Notes: generated by a model not told the origin, from the sequence alone. Shown: positions 1 to 6,733, counted from the first letter of the stretch. The stretch: DNA of 6,913 bases from Bacteroidales bacterium (GCA_012837565.1 DUQY01000083.1:1-6913), one strand, 5' to 3'. Made by a program: numbers and translations.

Positions 1-321
1 CAAGCAATTAATGAGTATTTTGGTGGAAGTATAAGAAAGCTTAGTTTTCCAAAACATGGACATCACTTAATACTTAAGAATATTAATAATAGAGATATTC
101 TATTTAAAGATATAGATAAAGAAATTGAGGTTGCAAGGTATCATTCTTGGACAATTGATGCCTTAGGAAAAGACTTAGAAATCAGCTCCCTTGATGAAGA
201 CAATAATATTATGTCAGTATTTCACAGAAAGTATAAGATTAATGGCGTTCAGTTTCATCCAGAATCAATAATTACAAATTGTGGAAAAGAAATAATTAGT
301 AACTGGCTATTTAATAATTAA
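1..321 (+). CDS. pabA/trpG: Glutamine amidotransferase subunit of anthranilate/aminodeoxychorismate synthase, 3' part (5' end outside window)
   Basis: Frame 1 is open from the window edge to TAA at 319-321 and gives 106 residues. It matches the C-terminal half of class I glutamine amidotransferases of the TrpG/PabA group: QAINEYFGG at residues 1-9, VARYHSW at 44-50 and VQFHPES at 83-89, where His86 and Glu88 complete the Cys-His-Glu triad. In the family, QAI directly follows the nucleophile motif GxCLGH, so the catalytic Cys should lie only about four codons left of the edge. Family members are about 190 residues, so roughly 85 N-terminal residues are missing. The protein releases ammonia from glutamine for a chorismate-using partner, giving anthranilate (tryptophan) or aminodeoxychorismate (folate). 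The fragment does not decide between TrpG and PabA. No trpD follows; the gene ends its transcription unit facing rlmH, which slightly favours a PabA or dual role. Confidence 0.88.
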   Translation, partial: QAINEYFGGSIRKLSFPKHGHHLILKNINNRDILFKDIDKEIEVARYHSWTIDALGKDLEISSLDEDNNIMSVFHRKYKINGVQFHPESIITNCGKEIISNWLFNN

Positions 322-332
322 TCAATAACCTT

Positions 333-806
333 TTATTCATTATGGTAAGGTTCATTTCTTAGGATTGTGAAAGCACGGTAAAGCTGTTCAACTATCATAA
401 GACGAATCATTTGGTGGGAGAAAGTCATTTTGGAAATAGAAATCAATAGGTCAGCTTTCTTATATACCTCATCGGAAAAGCCAAACGCCCCTCCTACTAC
501 AAAACAAAGTGTCTTAATTCCAGCATTCATTTGCTTTTGAAGAAAATCAGAGTATTCAATAGAACGGAACTCCTGACCTGTTTCATCAAATAGCACAAGC
601 TTATCATATTTTGAAACCTGTTTAAGAATTAAGTCCCCCTCCTTTTCCTTAACCATTTGCGGAGAAAGGTTCTTTGTATCCTTAAGGGAAGGAATCGTAA
701 TCATCTCGTAAGGAATATAAAACTTCAAACGCTTCTCGAAGATATCCACACCCTCTTTCAAATACTTCTCTTCCGTCTTCCCAACAACAACAAGCTTAAT
801 GTTCAT
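333..806 (-). CDS. rlmH: RlmH, 23S rRNA (pseudouridine1915-N3)-methyltransferase
   Basis: This encodes 157 residues, the usual length for RlmH (YbeA/SPOUT class). RlmH uses S-adenosylmethionine to methylate N3 of pseudouridine 1915 in helix 69 of 23S rRNA, acting on assembled 70S ribosomes in the cytoplasm. Diagnostic parts are all present: N-terminal MNIKLVVVGKT, LFDETGQEFRS at 72-82, the SAM-binding trefoil-knot glycine segment FVVGGAFGFSDEV at 102-114, SKMTFSHQMIRLMIVEQLYRA at 125-145, and the C-terminal NEPYHNE at 151-157, which matches the family's EPYHH-type tail. The ATG at 806 gives a family-type N-terminus. No Shine-Dalgarno sequence lies upstream, as is normal in Bacteroidota. A promoter candidate sits at 850-880. 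The gene is monocistronic in this window and converges on the amidotransferase gene with an 11-bp gap. Confidence 0.97.
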   Translation of the reverse strand: MNIKLVVVGKTEEKYLKEGVDIFEKRLKFYIPYEMITIPSLKDTKNLSPQMVKEKEGDLILKQVSKYDKLVLFDETGQEFRSIEYSDFLQKQMNAGIKTLCFVVGGAFGFSDEVYKKADLLISISKMTFSHQMIRLMIVEQLYRAFTILRNEPYHNE

Positions 807-849
807 AAATTCCCTAATCTAAGATATATTACTTTTTACAAAAAGATTG

Positions 850-880
850 CAAAAATAACACCTTATTTCCAGAATTCAAT
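850..880 (-). promoter_or_regulatory. Predicted promoter of rlmH (Bacteroidota sigma-ABfr type)
   Basis: On the minus strand a -33-like ATTG (880-877) is followed by a 19-nt spacer and TATTTTTG (857-850), an exact match to the Bacteroidota -7 consensus TAnnTTTG. Transcription would start near 844, giving a leader of about 37 nt before the ATG at 806. The consensus and its 19-21 nt spacing are known from Bacteroides; its use here is inferred. Confidence 0.6.
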
Positions 881-931
881 CATCTTTTATTTATTTCTCT
901 ATTATCCCAAAAAGTATGTATGCTATCTTTC

Positions 932-989
932 TTGAATTTTTATAAGGTCTTGGCGGACTTTTAAAAGCTCTTGTTGAATTTCTATAAGG
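932..989 (+). repeat. Two direct copies of TTGAATTT(T/C)TATAAGG, 42 bp apart
   Basis: Copies lie at 932-947 and 974-989 and agree at 15 of 16 positions. Both are followed within a few bases by GTCTTGG or AGTTGA. The core TATAAGG occurs a third time at 1161-1167. The region lies outside any gene. In such AT-rich DNA some similarity is expected by chance, but 15/16 at short range is more than background. Function unknown. Confidence 0.55.
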
Positions 990-1140
990 AGTTGATACCT
1001 AAAAAAAGACTTATTTCATGTCAAAAAAAGACTTATTTTGACTAGAAAAAAGATTTTTTTTGACCAAGAAAAAGACTTTTTTCGTATGCTATAACAGCCT
1101 TAAGATTTGTTCTAATAGCGTAAAGTTTCAAAAAGAGCTT
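965..1140. repeat. Inverted repeat of 14 bp (13/14) flanking the A/T-tract array
   Basis: AAGCTCTTGTTGAA at 965-978 reappears in inverted orientation at 1140-1127 as AAGCTCTTTTTGAA, one mismatch. The two arms enclose the tandem array at 1001-1090, so the unit from 965 to 1140 is 176 bp. No clear target-site duplication flanks it and there is no open reading frame inside. It may be a degraded non-autonomous element or a chance arrangement. Confidence 0.35.
1001..1090. repeat. Tandem array of four imperfect 22-23 bp A-tract/T-tract units
   Basis: Units start at 1001, 1023, 1046 and 1069, each with the form A5-7, GA, C or T, T-rich run, then a 6-7 nt linker (such as CATGTC, GACTAG, GACCAAG). 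The core AAAAAGACTTTTT is a palindrome around a single central A, so both strands look alike. The 22-23 bp period is close to two helical turns, and within a unit the A-tract and T-tract centres are about 9-10 bp apart, a spacing that should curve the DNA. The period is not a multiple of three, and an ATG at 1018 is stopped after 7 codons, so the array is not coding. Confidence 0.7.
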
Positions 1141-1179
1141 ATATAAATATATTTTTGTCTTATAAGGATATTATAATCT

Positions 1180-2130
1180 CTATTTCTTTATGCTTCTTAG
1201 TAAAGAGTAGAGCTTTGAATAATGCTTTTCGATTATGAAGTATGGGGTTTGAACTGCTCCAAAATGACGGAAAAACTTCTCGATTGGTTCTATCATTGAG
1301 CCTGTAAAATCATATTCCTTCATTCCACTATGGTGTGCAAACTTTATAGCGTGCCAGTTTAATAATGTTGTTGCGCCTGAATTACGCAAGCTTGGATCAG
1401 CTCCAGAAACTATACTATAACATACGTCTTCGTTAAAGACTATCATAAGTACTGCATGTATTCTTCCTGTTTTATCTTTTGCAGCTAAGAGTTTACATGC
1501 ATTTCTCTCTTTACAAGTACTTGCAAGTTTTATGAAGAAAGACTCAGAATATGGTGTTTCTATTTCCTGGCGATTAAAAGTTAAAGAGTTTATCCTATAA
1601 AACTCTTCTAAGGATATATCCTCTGTCACCTCTAATTCCTCTTCTGCTAAACGAATAATCCTTTTTGTCTTTCGGTGGAAGAGGTTATAGACTTGTTCGA
1701 TATCCTCTAAACCTAAAACTCTATATGTATAATATGTTGTTTGCTTAAAGCCATTCCAATAGAAGCCAAGCCAATTGGTTATTGTGTGATTAAACTTCTG
1801 GAAATAGAAGTCAAGCTTCAATTTATCTATCTCTTTTGCAATATGACCCATTAGCTGCATCTCATAAGCATAACGAGAAGTTTGGTGCATTCCTTCTTCG
1901 TACCAAAGCCAAACTCCACCAATTGGAGTTAGATGTGGAGGTATTATAGATTTGAAACAGTATTTCTTATGAATATAATATGGTAGGGCTGCAATTATCT
2001 TATTGTTTTGCTCAACTATTATTACACCCCAATCCTCTCCGCATACAGCATCAAGCCACCAGTCTTGCATAAAAACTGGTATTGATTTATTTCCTTGACA
2101 GAAGTTTCTATATGTTTCTTTATTTATCAC
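1180..2130 (-). CDS. FemAB/GNAT-like acyltransferase, last gene of the glycogen operon
   Basis: I call a GTG start at 2130, giving 316 residues and TAG at 1182-1180. The frame is also open to a TTG at 2175 (331 residues), but that would overlap the GH57 gene by 56 bp and add only a lysine/arginine-rich leader; from GTG the protein begins VINKETYRNFC, the usual opening of its Bacteroidota relatives. Recognisable parts in GTG numbering are QDWWLDAV at 22-29, a first acyltransferase half to about 130, RKTKRIIRLAEE at 153-164, and a second GNAT-like half with SIVSGADPSLRNSGATTLL (239-257) and DFTGSMIEPIEKFFRHFGA (274-292). The tandem fold resembles FemAB/CelD-type proteins, which transfer acyl or aminoacyl groups. 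There is no signal peptide or membrane segment. The substrate is unknown. Its start overlaps the GH57 stop by 11 bp (GTGATAAATAA), so the two are translationally coupled. Confidence 0.82.
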   Translation of the reverse strand: MINKETYRNFCQGNKSIPVFMQDWWLDAVCGEDWGVIIVEQNNKIIAALPYYIHKKYCFKSIIPPHLTPIGGVWLWYEEGMHQTSRYAYEMQLMGHIAKEIDKLKLDFYFQKFNHTITNWLGFYWNGFKQTTYYTYRVLGLEDIEQVYNLFHRKTKRIIRLAEEELEVTEDISLEEFYRINSLTFNRQEIETPYSESFFIKLASTCKERNACKLLAAKDKTGRIHAVLMIVFNEDVCYSIVSGADPSLRNSGATTLLNWHAIKFAHHSGMKEYDFTGSMIEPIEKFFRHFGAVQTPYFIIEKHYSKLYSLLRSIKK

Positions 2131-3418
2131 TCTTTGTTTTAAGCGGTTTAATCTTAGGTTTTTTCTCTTCAACAATTATTTCATCTCTTACGAGATCTTT
2201 CTTAGTTTGTTCCATTGTTGGAAGATGAGATATAACTAAGGCGTCATCTAATCTAATTCTTAGGTCAGAAAGAACATTAGCATAGTTCATATAAGCATCA
2301 TAAGGTGATTCGTAGTGATTAAAGTATTTATGAACATCACCATCTGAAAACCACTTAGTACACATATAGTAGAAGTGGTCGGAGGTTTGAAGGTAACGCC
2401 AATCTATCCAGAAATTTATATCGTCAAGCTTCCTAATCTTGTCTTCAAATTCATATATTTGCTCAAAAGCATCATCTTGTAAATCATTACCAAGCCAAGC
2501 AGTAAGATCTCTTTCCTCATCTGCCCAAGAAATTGGGTTAGGTGCAGACATAGGACCAACTGGCTTTAGGTTTGCAACAAGTTCGGATGGAGTATTGAAA
2601 CTAAAATTGGAATGTGAAAATACTCTTGAAGGTAGGTGTTTAAGGAATTCAAATATGCCTGTCTCCTTCCATTGGTGCTCCCCAAAGGTTTCATAGTCCA
2701 TAAACAAGTTAATACACTCAGGATTTTCTATTTCATTTAACCAGTCAACATATTTGTCGGCTGTTAGAGGATAACCTGGCCAAGTATGTTGAGAAAAACG
2801 GAAAGCAATATCATCACTTAGTTGGAAGTTTTTCAAAAGCAGCTTTAAATCGTTTCTTTCAGGATGAGAATAGGCATGATTGGAACTTCTCCAACCCAAA
2901 ATATGTTTTGCTCCCTCTGTAAGTTGAGCGGTATATCCCATATCGGCAACCATATTCCCTATCTCATTAGAGTAGATAAGCTCTGTATTTCTAAATACTT
3001 TTGGTTTAACTCCAAACAAAGCTTCTATCTTATGAGAATGTATCTTAACTTGATCTGTGAATTCTCGTTTGGACTTAAGAGCAGACAAAGAGTGAGTATA
3101 GGTTTCGGCCATAAATTCCACACAACCTGTTTCTGCAAGGGCTCTAAAGGAATCTATTACATCTGGAGTATACTTTTCAAATTGGTCAAGTGCTGTGCCT
3201 GAAATAGAATAAGAAATCTTAAAAGCACCATTATTTTCTTTAATAAGGTCTAGCATTAGTTTATTTGTAGGAAGATAGCATTTGTCTGCAACCCTACGAC
3301 ATATCCAGGCGTTTTGAATATCGTCAAAATATGAATGGTTACGACCTATGTCGAAGAAACGGTATTGTCTTAACCTAAATGGTTGATGAACTTGAAAATA
3401 AAAACAAATTGATTTCAT
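2120..3418 (-). CDS. GH57 alpha-amylase-like alpha-glucan hydrolase or transferase
   Basis: This 432-residue protein belongs to glycoside hydrolase family 57. The conserved GH57 regions are visible in order: VHQPF at 10-14, VEFMAETYTHSL at 100-111, FRNTE at 142-146 with Glu146 as likely nucleophile, MDYETFGEH at 240-248 with Asp241 as likely acid/base, and SWADEERDLTAWLGN at 297-311. All catalytic positions appear intact. Family members are retaining enzymes acting on alpha-1,4-glucan (alpha-amylase, 4-alpha-glucanotransferase, branching enzyme); the sequence does not say which. The protein starts directly at the catalytic barrel without a signal peptide, so it works in the cytoplasm, probably on glycogen or maltodextrin. 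The tail from about 412 is lysine-rich and overlaps the start of the acyltransferase gene. The ATG lies 5 bp after the glycosyltransferase stop, with no Shine-Dalgarno sequence. Confidence 0.93.
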   Translation of the reverse strand: MKSICFYFQVHQPFRLRQYRFFDIGRNHSYFDDIQNAWICRRVADKCYLPTNKLMLDLIKENNGAFKISYSISGTALDQFEKYTPDVIDSFRALAETGCVEFMAETYTHSLSALKSKREFTDQVKIHSHKIEALFGVKPKVFRNTELIYSNEIGNMVADMGYTAQLTEGAKHILGWRSSNHAYSHPERNDLKLLLKNFQLSDDIAFRFSQHTWPGYPLTADKYVDWLNEIENPECINLFMDYETFGEHQWKETGIFEFLKHLPSRVFSHSNFSFNTPSELVANLKPVGPMSAPNPISWADEERDLTAWLGNDLQDDAFEQIYEFEDKIRKLDDINFWIDWRYLQTSDHFYYMCTKWFSDGDVHKYFNHYESPYDAYMNYANVLSDLRIRLDDALVISHLPTMEQTKKDLVRDEIIVEEKKPKIKPLKTKSDK

Positions 3419-3423
3419 ATGCT

Positions 3424-4704
3424 TTAGCTTATTAGTTTATAATATAAATTCCTTAACTCTTTTGCTGAATCTTCCCAACGTATGGATTCAACTTCTTTTT
3501 TACCATACCTACTAAACATATTTGAAAGTGCTGGATAGTTTAGCAGAGAATAGATAGCATTTGCCATTGCATCGATATCCCAAAAATCAACCTTAATAGC
3601 ATATTTCAAAACCTCAGACACTCCTGACTGCTTAGATATAATAACAGGAACCCTAGCATTCATTGCCTCAAGAGGTGAAATTCCAAAAGGCTCACTAACC
3701 GAAGGCATAACATAGACATCGCTCATAGCGAACATCCTATTTACTTCATCTCCCTTTAAGAAACCAGTGAAATGGAAGTGCTGTGATATTCTTTTCTTAG
3801 CAACAAGTGCAACCATTCTGTTTAGCATATCGCCTGAGCCTGCCATAACAAACCTAACATTCTTATCATATTTCAAGACCTTTGCTGCAGCTTCCACAAA
3901 ATAATCAGGTCCTTTTTGGAAAGTTACTCTTCCAAGAAATGTAACAATCTTTTCTCTAACTGCTTTATCTGCCTTAACTTCATTTAGGAATAAGGAATTT
4001 GCACCATTATATATAGTTGTTACCTTTTCTGGGTCTTGACCATAACGACTAATAACAATATTACGTGTTAGGTCGGACACACATACTATATGATCTGCAT
4101 TATCCATACCATAACGTTCAATATCATAAACTACTTGGTTGATATGCTCTCCTGAGCGATCAAATTCAGTGGCGTGAACATGAATAACTAATTTCTTATT
4201 TGAAACTCGCTTCGCAATTACACCTGCCTTATAGGTCAACCAATCGTGAGCATGAATAATATCGTAGTCATATTGTTGGGCAATCTCGGCTGCAATCATA
4301 GAATATCTCTCGACCTCTTCCAAAAGACTTGAGCCATATTCTCCACTAAACTCATACTTCCTCTTCGACTGACTTAAGTTTATCTTTTGCTCTGTCTTAA
4401 TTCTATTATTTATAACATTATAGAAATCATCCACACCAAGATAAGGCACAAGAGTTGAATTAACTTCAATATAGGATAAATTATTCCAGTTCTCCTTATA
4501 AAAATCATTAGTAAAATCGACTACAACATCAGAAGCACTAACAATACGAGCAGCTTCCTTGCTTTCATCACCATATGCCTTAGGTACAATAAATACAACC
4601 TCATCTCCCTGAGAAACCATTGCCTTAGTTAGTCCAAAGCATGCCGTTCCAAGACCTCCGGTAATATGAGGAGGATACTCCCATCCAAACATTAAAACTT
4701 TCAT
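3424..4704 (-). CDS. GT4-type glycosyltransferase, glycogen/starch synthase-like
   Basis: The 426-residue product is a GT-B glycosyltransferase with two Rossmann domains. The N-terminal domain begins MKVLMFGWEYPPHITGGLG, like glycogen synthases (GT5 enzymes have KxGGL; here the lysine position holds Ile14), with HAHDW at 151-155 and HVHATEFDR at 175-183. The C-terminal GT1-type domain has FLGRVTFQKG at 257-265 (Arg259, Lys264, phosphate contacts), AGSGD at 288-292 and the retaining E-x7-E motif in SEPFGISPLEA (Glu338, Glu346). It should transfer glucose from a nucleotide sugar, presumably UDP- or ADP-glucose, onto alpha-1,4-glucan in the cytoplasm; the donor is not visible. It sits between debranching enzyme and GH57 genes, a grouping known from Bacteroides-type genomes, which supports a glycogen role. 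Its ATG overlaps the GDE stop (ATGA, 4 bp) and follows a perfect Shine-Dalgarno sequence. Confidence 0.92.
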   Translation of the reverse strand: MKVLMFGWEYPPHITGGLGTACFGLTKAMVSQGDEVVFIVPKAYGDESKEAARIVSASDVVVDFTNDFYKENWNNLSYIEVNSTLVPYLGVDDFYNVINNRIKTEQKINLSQSKRKYEFSGEYGSSLLEEVERYSMIAAEIAQQYDYDIIHAHDWLTYKAGVIAKRVSNKKLVIHVHATEFDRSGEHINQVVYDIERYGMDNADHIVCVSDLTRNIVISRYGQDPEKVTTIYNGANSLFLNEVKADKAVREKIVTFLGRVTFQKGPDYFVEAAAKVLKYDKNVRFVMAGSGDMLNRMVALVAKKRISQHFHFTGFLKGDEVNRMFAMSDVYVMPSVSEPFGISPLEAMNARVPVIISKQSGVSEVLKYAIKVDFWDIDAMANAIYSLLNYPALSNMFSRYGKKEVESIRWEDSAKELRNLYYKLIS

Positions 4705-6671
4705 GCCTTACCTCCTTCCATTAATTCCTTATATTTATCTAACATATATCTAATTCTAAGTAGTTCCGAAACCGACCATGCCTGAGAAATTGAACCTCCT
4801 GGATTATGAGGAGGGTTGCCATCATAGACCTCCGCAATACCTCCAATGCCATAGTTATTAACGTTATCAGCAAAGCCCTCATATATCCTCTCTCCTATTT
4901 CATAGCCACATTCCTTATAAACCCTAAGATAACTCTCTACAAAATGACCAAGTAGCCATGGCCAAACTGTTCCTTGATGATATGCCTCGTCCCTTTCTTT
5001 CTGTGATCCATAATAAACAACCTTATAATCCTTATGTGTTGGGCTAAGGGTTCTTAATCCAAAAGGAGTTAGTAGTTCTTTATATATCCTATCTAATACT
5101 AATTGACAAATCTTCGGAGAAATGCATCTGTATTTTAGTGAGGTTGCAAAGACCATATTGGGCCTAACAGAGAAGTCTTTGTGGTAGCCATCAACATAAT
5201 CGGCCAACCATCCAAAGGTTTTATCCCAAAATGTATTTTTAAATTCTTGTGGAATGTTCTCCGAAAGTTCCTCCCATTGGCTAATAAAATCTTCATCCTT
5301 CGATTCCTTTGCTAGTTCCAATGAAAACATTATTGCATTATACCAAAGTGCATTTATCTCCACACACATACCTCTTCGTGGGGTTACTGGCTGATCACCA
5401 ATTACCGCATCCATCCAAGTTAATGCTCTATTTTCTTCTGATGCATAAATCAAGCCATTAGTCATCATTTTAATGTTCTTGGTCTTACCATATCTATAGC
5501 TATCGAGGATGCTAACCATAACATCCTTATATTCTTTCCAAACCTGCTTAGATTCTTTAGTGTATTCAACATATTGTTGTAATGCCCAAAAGAACCACAT
5601 TGGAGCATCAACGGAATTATAAGCCGAATCATTTCCTGAACCAATATTTGGAAATAGTCCATCCCTCATATCTATAATCAAAGTGTCGATAGCCATCTTG
5701 AAGCTCTTCATATCTTTTAACCCAACACAAAGTCCTGGAAGGGCAATAAAACTATCTCTACCCCAACGTCCAAACCAAGGAAAGCCTGCCAAAACCTCCA
5801 CCTTTTTATCTCTCTTAACTAAGAAGTCTTTTGCTGCTCTTCTAAGTTCGGAATCAAATGTGGTTATAGGCTCTATCTTCTCTGCTTCTTTTATGTATGT
5901 TTGTTCAATCTCAATTGGTTTAATCTTATTCATTGCGGCAGTCACATATAGACACTCTCCCATCTTTAACTCAGCTTCAAAATATCCTGGAACAAGTAAA
6001 TCCTCTTGTGACTCGTATCCTCTTTCGGCTTCTCTTATATATTCAAGATTATAATACCAGTTAGGATTATGAATATACTTGGTCTTTTTGTCAGAAAACT
6101 GAATAAATAGAGGCTCGTAATTGGAATAAGGCCTAAAAGAGGCACCATTCACAATTTTATTAAAAGAAGTATCAGCATGGTCATTGGCTTTCGAGAGCTT
6201 ATGTCTTTGACGAAAAGCTAAAAAAGGACTAAATTGCATTTTGAAAGACCTATCACATTTTTCAACACTATATTTTATTATAAGCCGATCTTCCTCAGAA
6301 GAGAATAGTAATTCTTTAGAAATGCATATATCCCCAACCGAATAAACATGCTTGCCTGTATTTTTAATATCATATGACTCTAAATACTTATGCCCCTTGG
6401 GTGAATAGATTTCATTGGGATAACGATGAATGGCAAGATGAAAAGGACAATCGTCTTGGATGATTGTTTCATCTAATGATGATAAGATAACATGAAATTC
6501 GTTGTCGATTTGAGCTTGTGGAACGATTAAGAGTCCATGATATTTTCTAGTATTGCAAAAACAAAGACTGGTGGAGGCGTAGGATCCATTTGAACTTGTT
6601 TTTAAAAGCTCTCTTTCTAATGAATAGCCAAGCATAACAAGTTCATTTTTATTAAAAATAATCTTTCCCAT
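4701..6671 (-). CDS. Glycogen debranching enzyme (amylo-alpha-1,6-glucosidase, GH133)
   Basis: The 656-residue protein is a bacterial/archaeal-type glycogen debranching enzyme. Residues about 10-245 form the N-terminal beta-rich domain (GDE_N type) with FCNTRKYHGLLI at 38-49. The (alpha/alpha)6 catalytic domain (GDE_C) covers about 275-645 with PWFGRWGRDSFIALPGL (298-314), YNSVDAPMWFFWA (351-363), LTWMDAVIGD (417-426, Asp421 a candidate acid), VEINALWYNA (437-446), AYHQGTVWPWLLGHF (563-577) and GGIAEVYDGNPPHNPGG (610-626, Glu614 a candidate base). It hydrolyses alpha-1,6-linked glucose at branch points of glycogen or limit dextrin in the cytoplasm; there is no signal peptide. It is the first gene of the operon, expressed from the promoter at 6702-6733. 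The ATG at 6671 has an AT-rich leader without a Shine-Dalgarno sequence. Length is normal and no motif is damaged. Confidence 0.95.
   Translation of the reverse strand: MGKIIFNKNELVMLGYSLERELLKTSSNGSYASTSLCFCNTRKYHGLLIVPQAQIDNEFHVILSSLDETIIQDDCPFHLAIHRYPNEIYSPKGHKYLESYDIKNTGKHVYSVGDICISKELLFSSEEDRLIIKYSVEKCDRSFKMQFSPFLAFRQRHKLSKANDHADTSFNKIVNGASFRPYSNYEPLFIQFSDKKTKYIHNPNWYYNLEYIREAERGYESQEDLLVPGYFEAELKMGECLYVTAAMNKIKPIEIEQTYIKEAEKIEPITTFDSELRRAAKDFLVKRDKKVEVLAGFPWFGRWGRDSFIALPGLCVGLKDMKSFKMAIDTLIIDMRDGLFPNIGSGNDSAYNSVDAPMWFFWALQQYVEYTKESKQVWKEYKDVMVSILDSYRYGKTKNIKMMTNGLIYASEENRALTWMDAVIGDQPVTPRRGMCVEINALWYNAIMFSLELAKESKDEDFISQWEELSENIPQEFKNTFWDKTFGWLADYVDGYHKDFSVRPNMVFATSLKYRCISPKICQLVLDRIYKELLTPFGLRTLSPTHKDYKVVYYGSQKERDEAYHQGTVWPWLLGHFVESYLRVYKECGYEIGERIYEGFADNVNNYGIGGIAEVYDGNPPHNPGGSISQAWSVSELLRIRYMLDKYKELMEGGKA
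4711..4717 (-). promoter_or_regulatory. Perfect Shine-Dalgarno sequence of the glycosyltransferase gene, inside the GDE 3' end
   Basis: Minus-strand AAGGAGG followed by TAAGGC puts the glycosyltransferase ATG 6 nt downstream, an ideal spacing. The site is coded by the last GDE codons (EGGKA, stop). The other starts checked here (GDE, GH57, acyltransferase, rlmH) have no such site. Confidence 0.75.
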
Positions 6672-6701
6672 AATATAGTAAATGTGTTAATAGTGATGCA
6701 A

Positions 6702-6733
6702 CAAATATACAACTTCTTTAGTTAAAATCCAAG
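6702..6733 (-). promoter_or_regulatory. Predicted promoter of the glycogen operon
   Basis: On the minus strand, CTTG (6733-6730) serves as the -33 box, followed by a 20-nt spacer and TATATTTG (6709-6702), an exact match to the Bacteroidota -7 element TAnnTTTG. The start would be near 6696, leaving a short leader of about 25 nt before the GDE ATG at 6671. No operator palindrome is evident next to it. Confidence 0.65.

Larger units (their letters stand above)
807..1179. other. Non-coding, repeat-rich gap between the glycogen operon end and rlmH
   Basis: No convincing gene lies in these 373 bp. The rlmH promoter occupies 850-880. The rest is very AT-rich and holds TATAAGG three times on the plus strand (941, 983, 1161), a 10-bp perfect palindrome CTTTTAAAAG at 958-967, a 16-bp near-identical direct repeat (932 and 974), a 14-bp near-perfect inverted repeat (965 and 1127), and the four-unit A/T-tract array at 1001-1090. 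The upstream operon must end transcription here, but there is no GC-rich hairpin followed by a T-run. Either termination is factor-dependent or the T-rich repeats (T-runs on both strands) take part. Confidence 0.75.

Noticed and set aside
327..352. Inverted repeat AACCTT/AAGGTT as a terminator
   Set aside because: The stem is only 6 bp with a 14-nt loop, lies inside the rlmH coding end, and has no T-run in a useful position.
657..935. Plus-strand open frame of 92 codons
   Set aside because: It lies antisense to rlmH and runs into its promoter; the translation has no family-like pattern and ends in low-complexity AT-rich DNA.
1018..1041. ATG-started small ORF in the repeat array
   Set aside because: It encodes only seven residues before TGA, and the repeat period of 22-23 bp would break any frame.
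1001..1090. CRISPR array
   Set aside because: The units abut with 6-7 nt linkers, there are no unique 30-nt spacers, and no cas genes are near.
1150..1157. Plus-strand TATTTTTG as a promoter
   Set aside because: No -33 box is found at the right spacing and no plus-strand gene follows; it would fire antisense into the acyltransferase gene.
1160..1176. TTATAA-GGATA-TTATAA hairpin as the operon terminator
   Set aside because: The stem is six A/T pairs only and no T-run follows on the minus strand, so it is too weak for an intrinsic terminator.
2439..3202. Two plus-strand open frames (2439-2696 and 2864-3202)
   Set aside because: Both are antisense to the well-supported GH57 gene and show no recognisable motif.
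5465..6054. Minus-strand frame 5465-5662 and plus-strand frame 5683-6054
   Set aside because: Both lie within the debranching enzyme gene in other frames; the GDE motifs fix the real reading frame.
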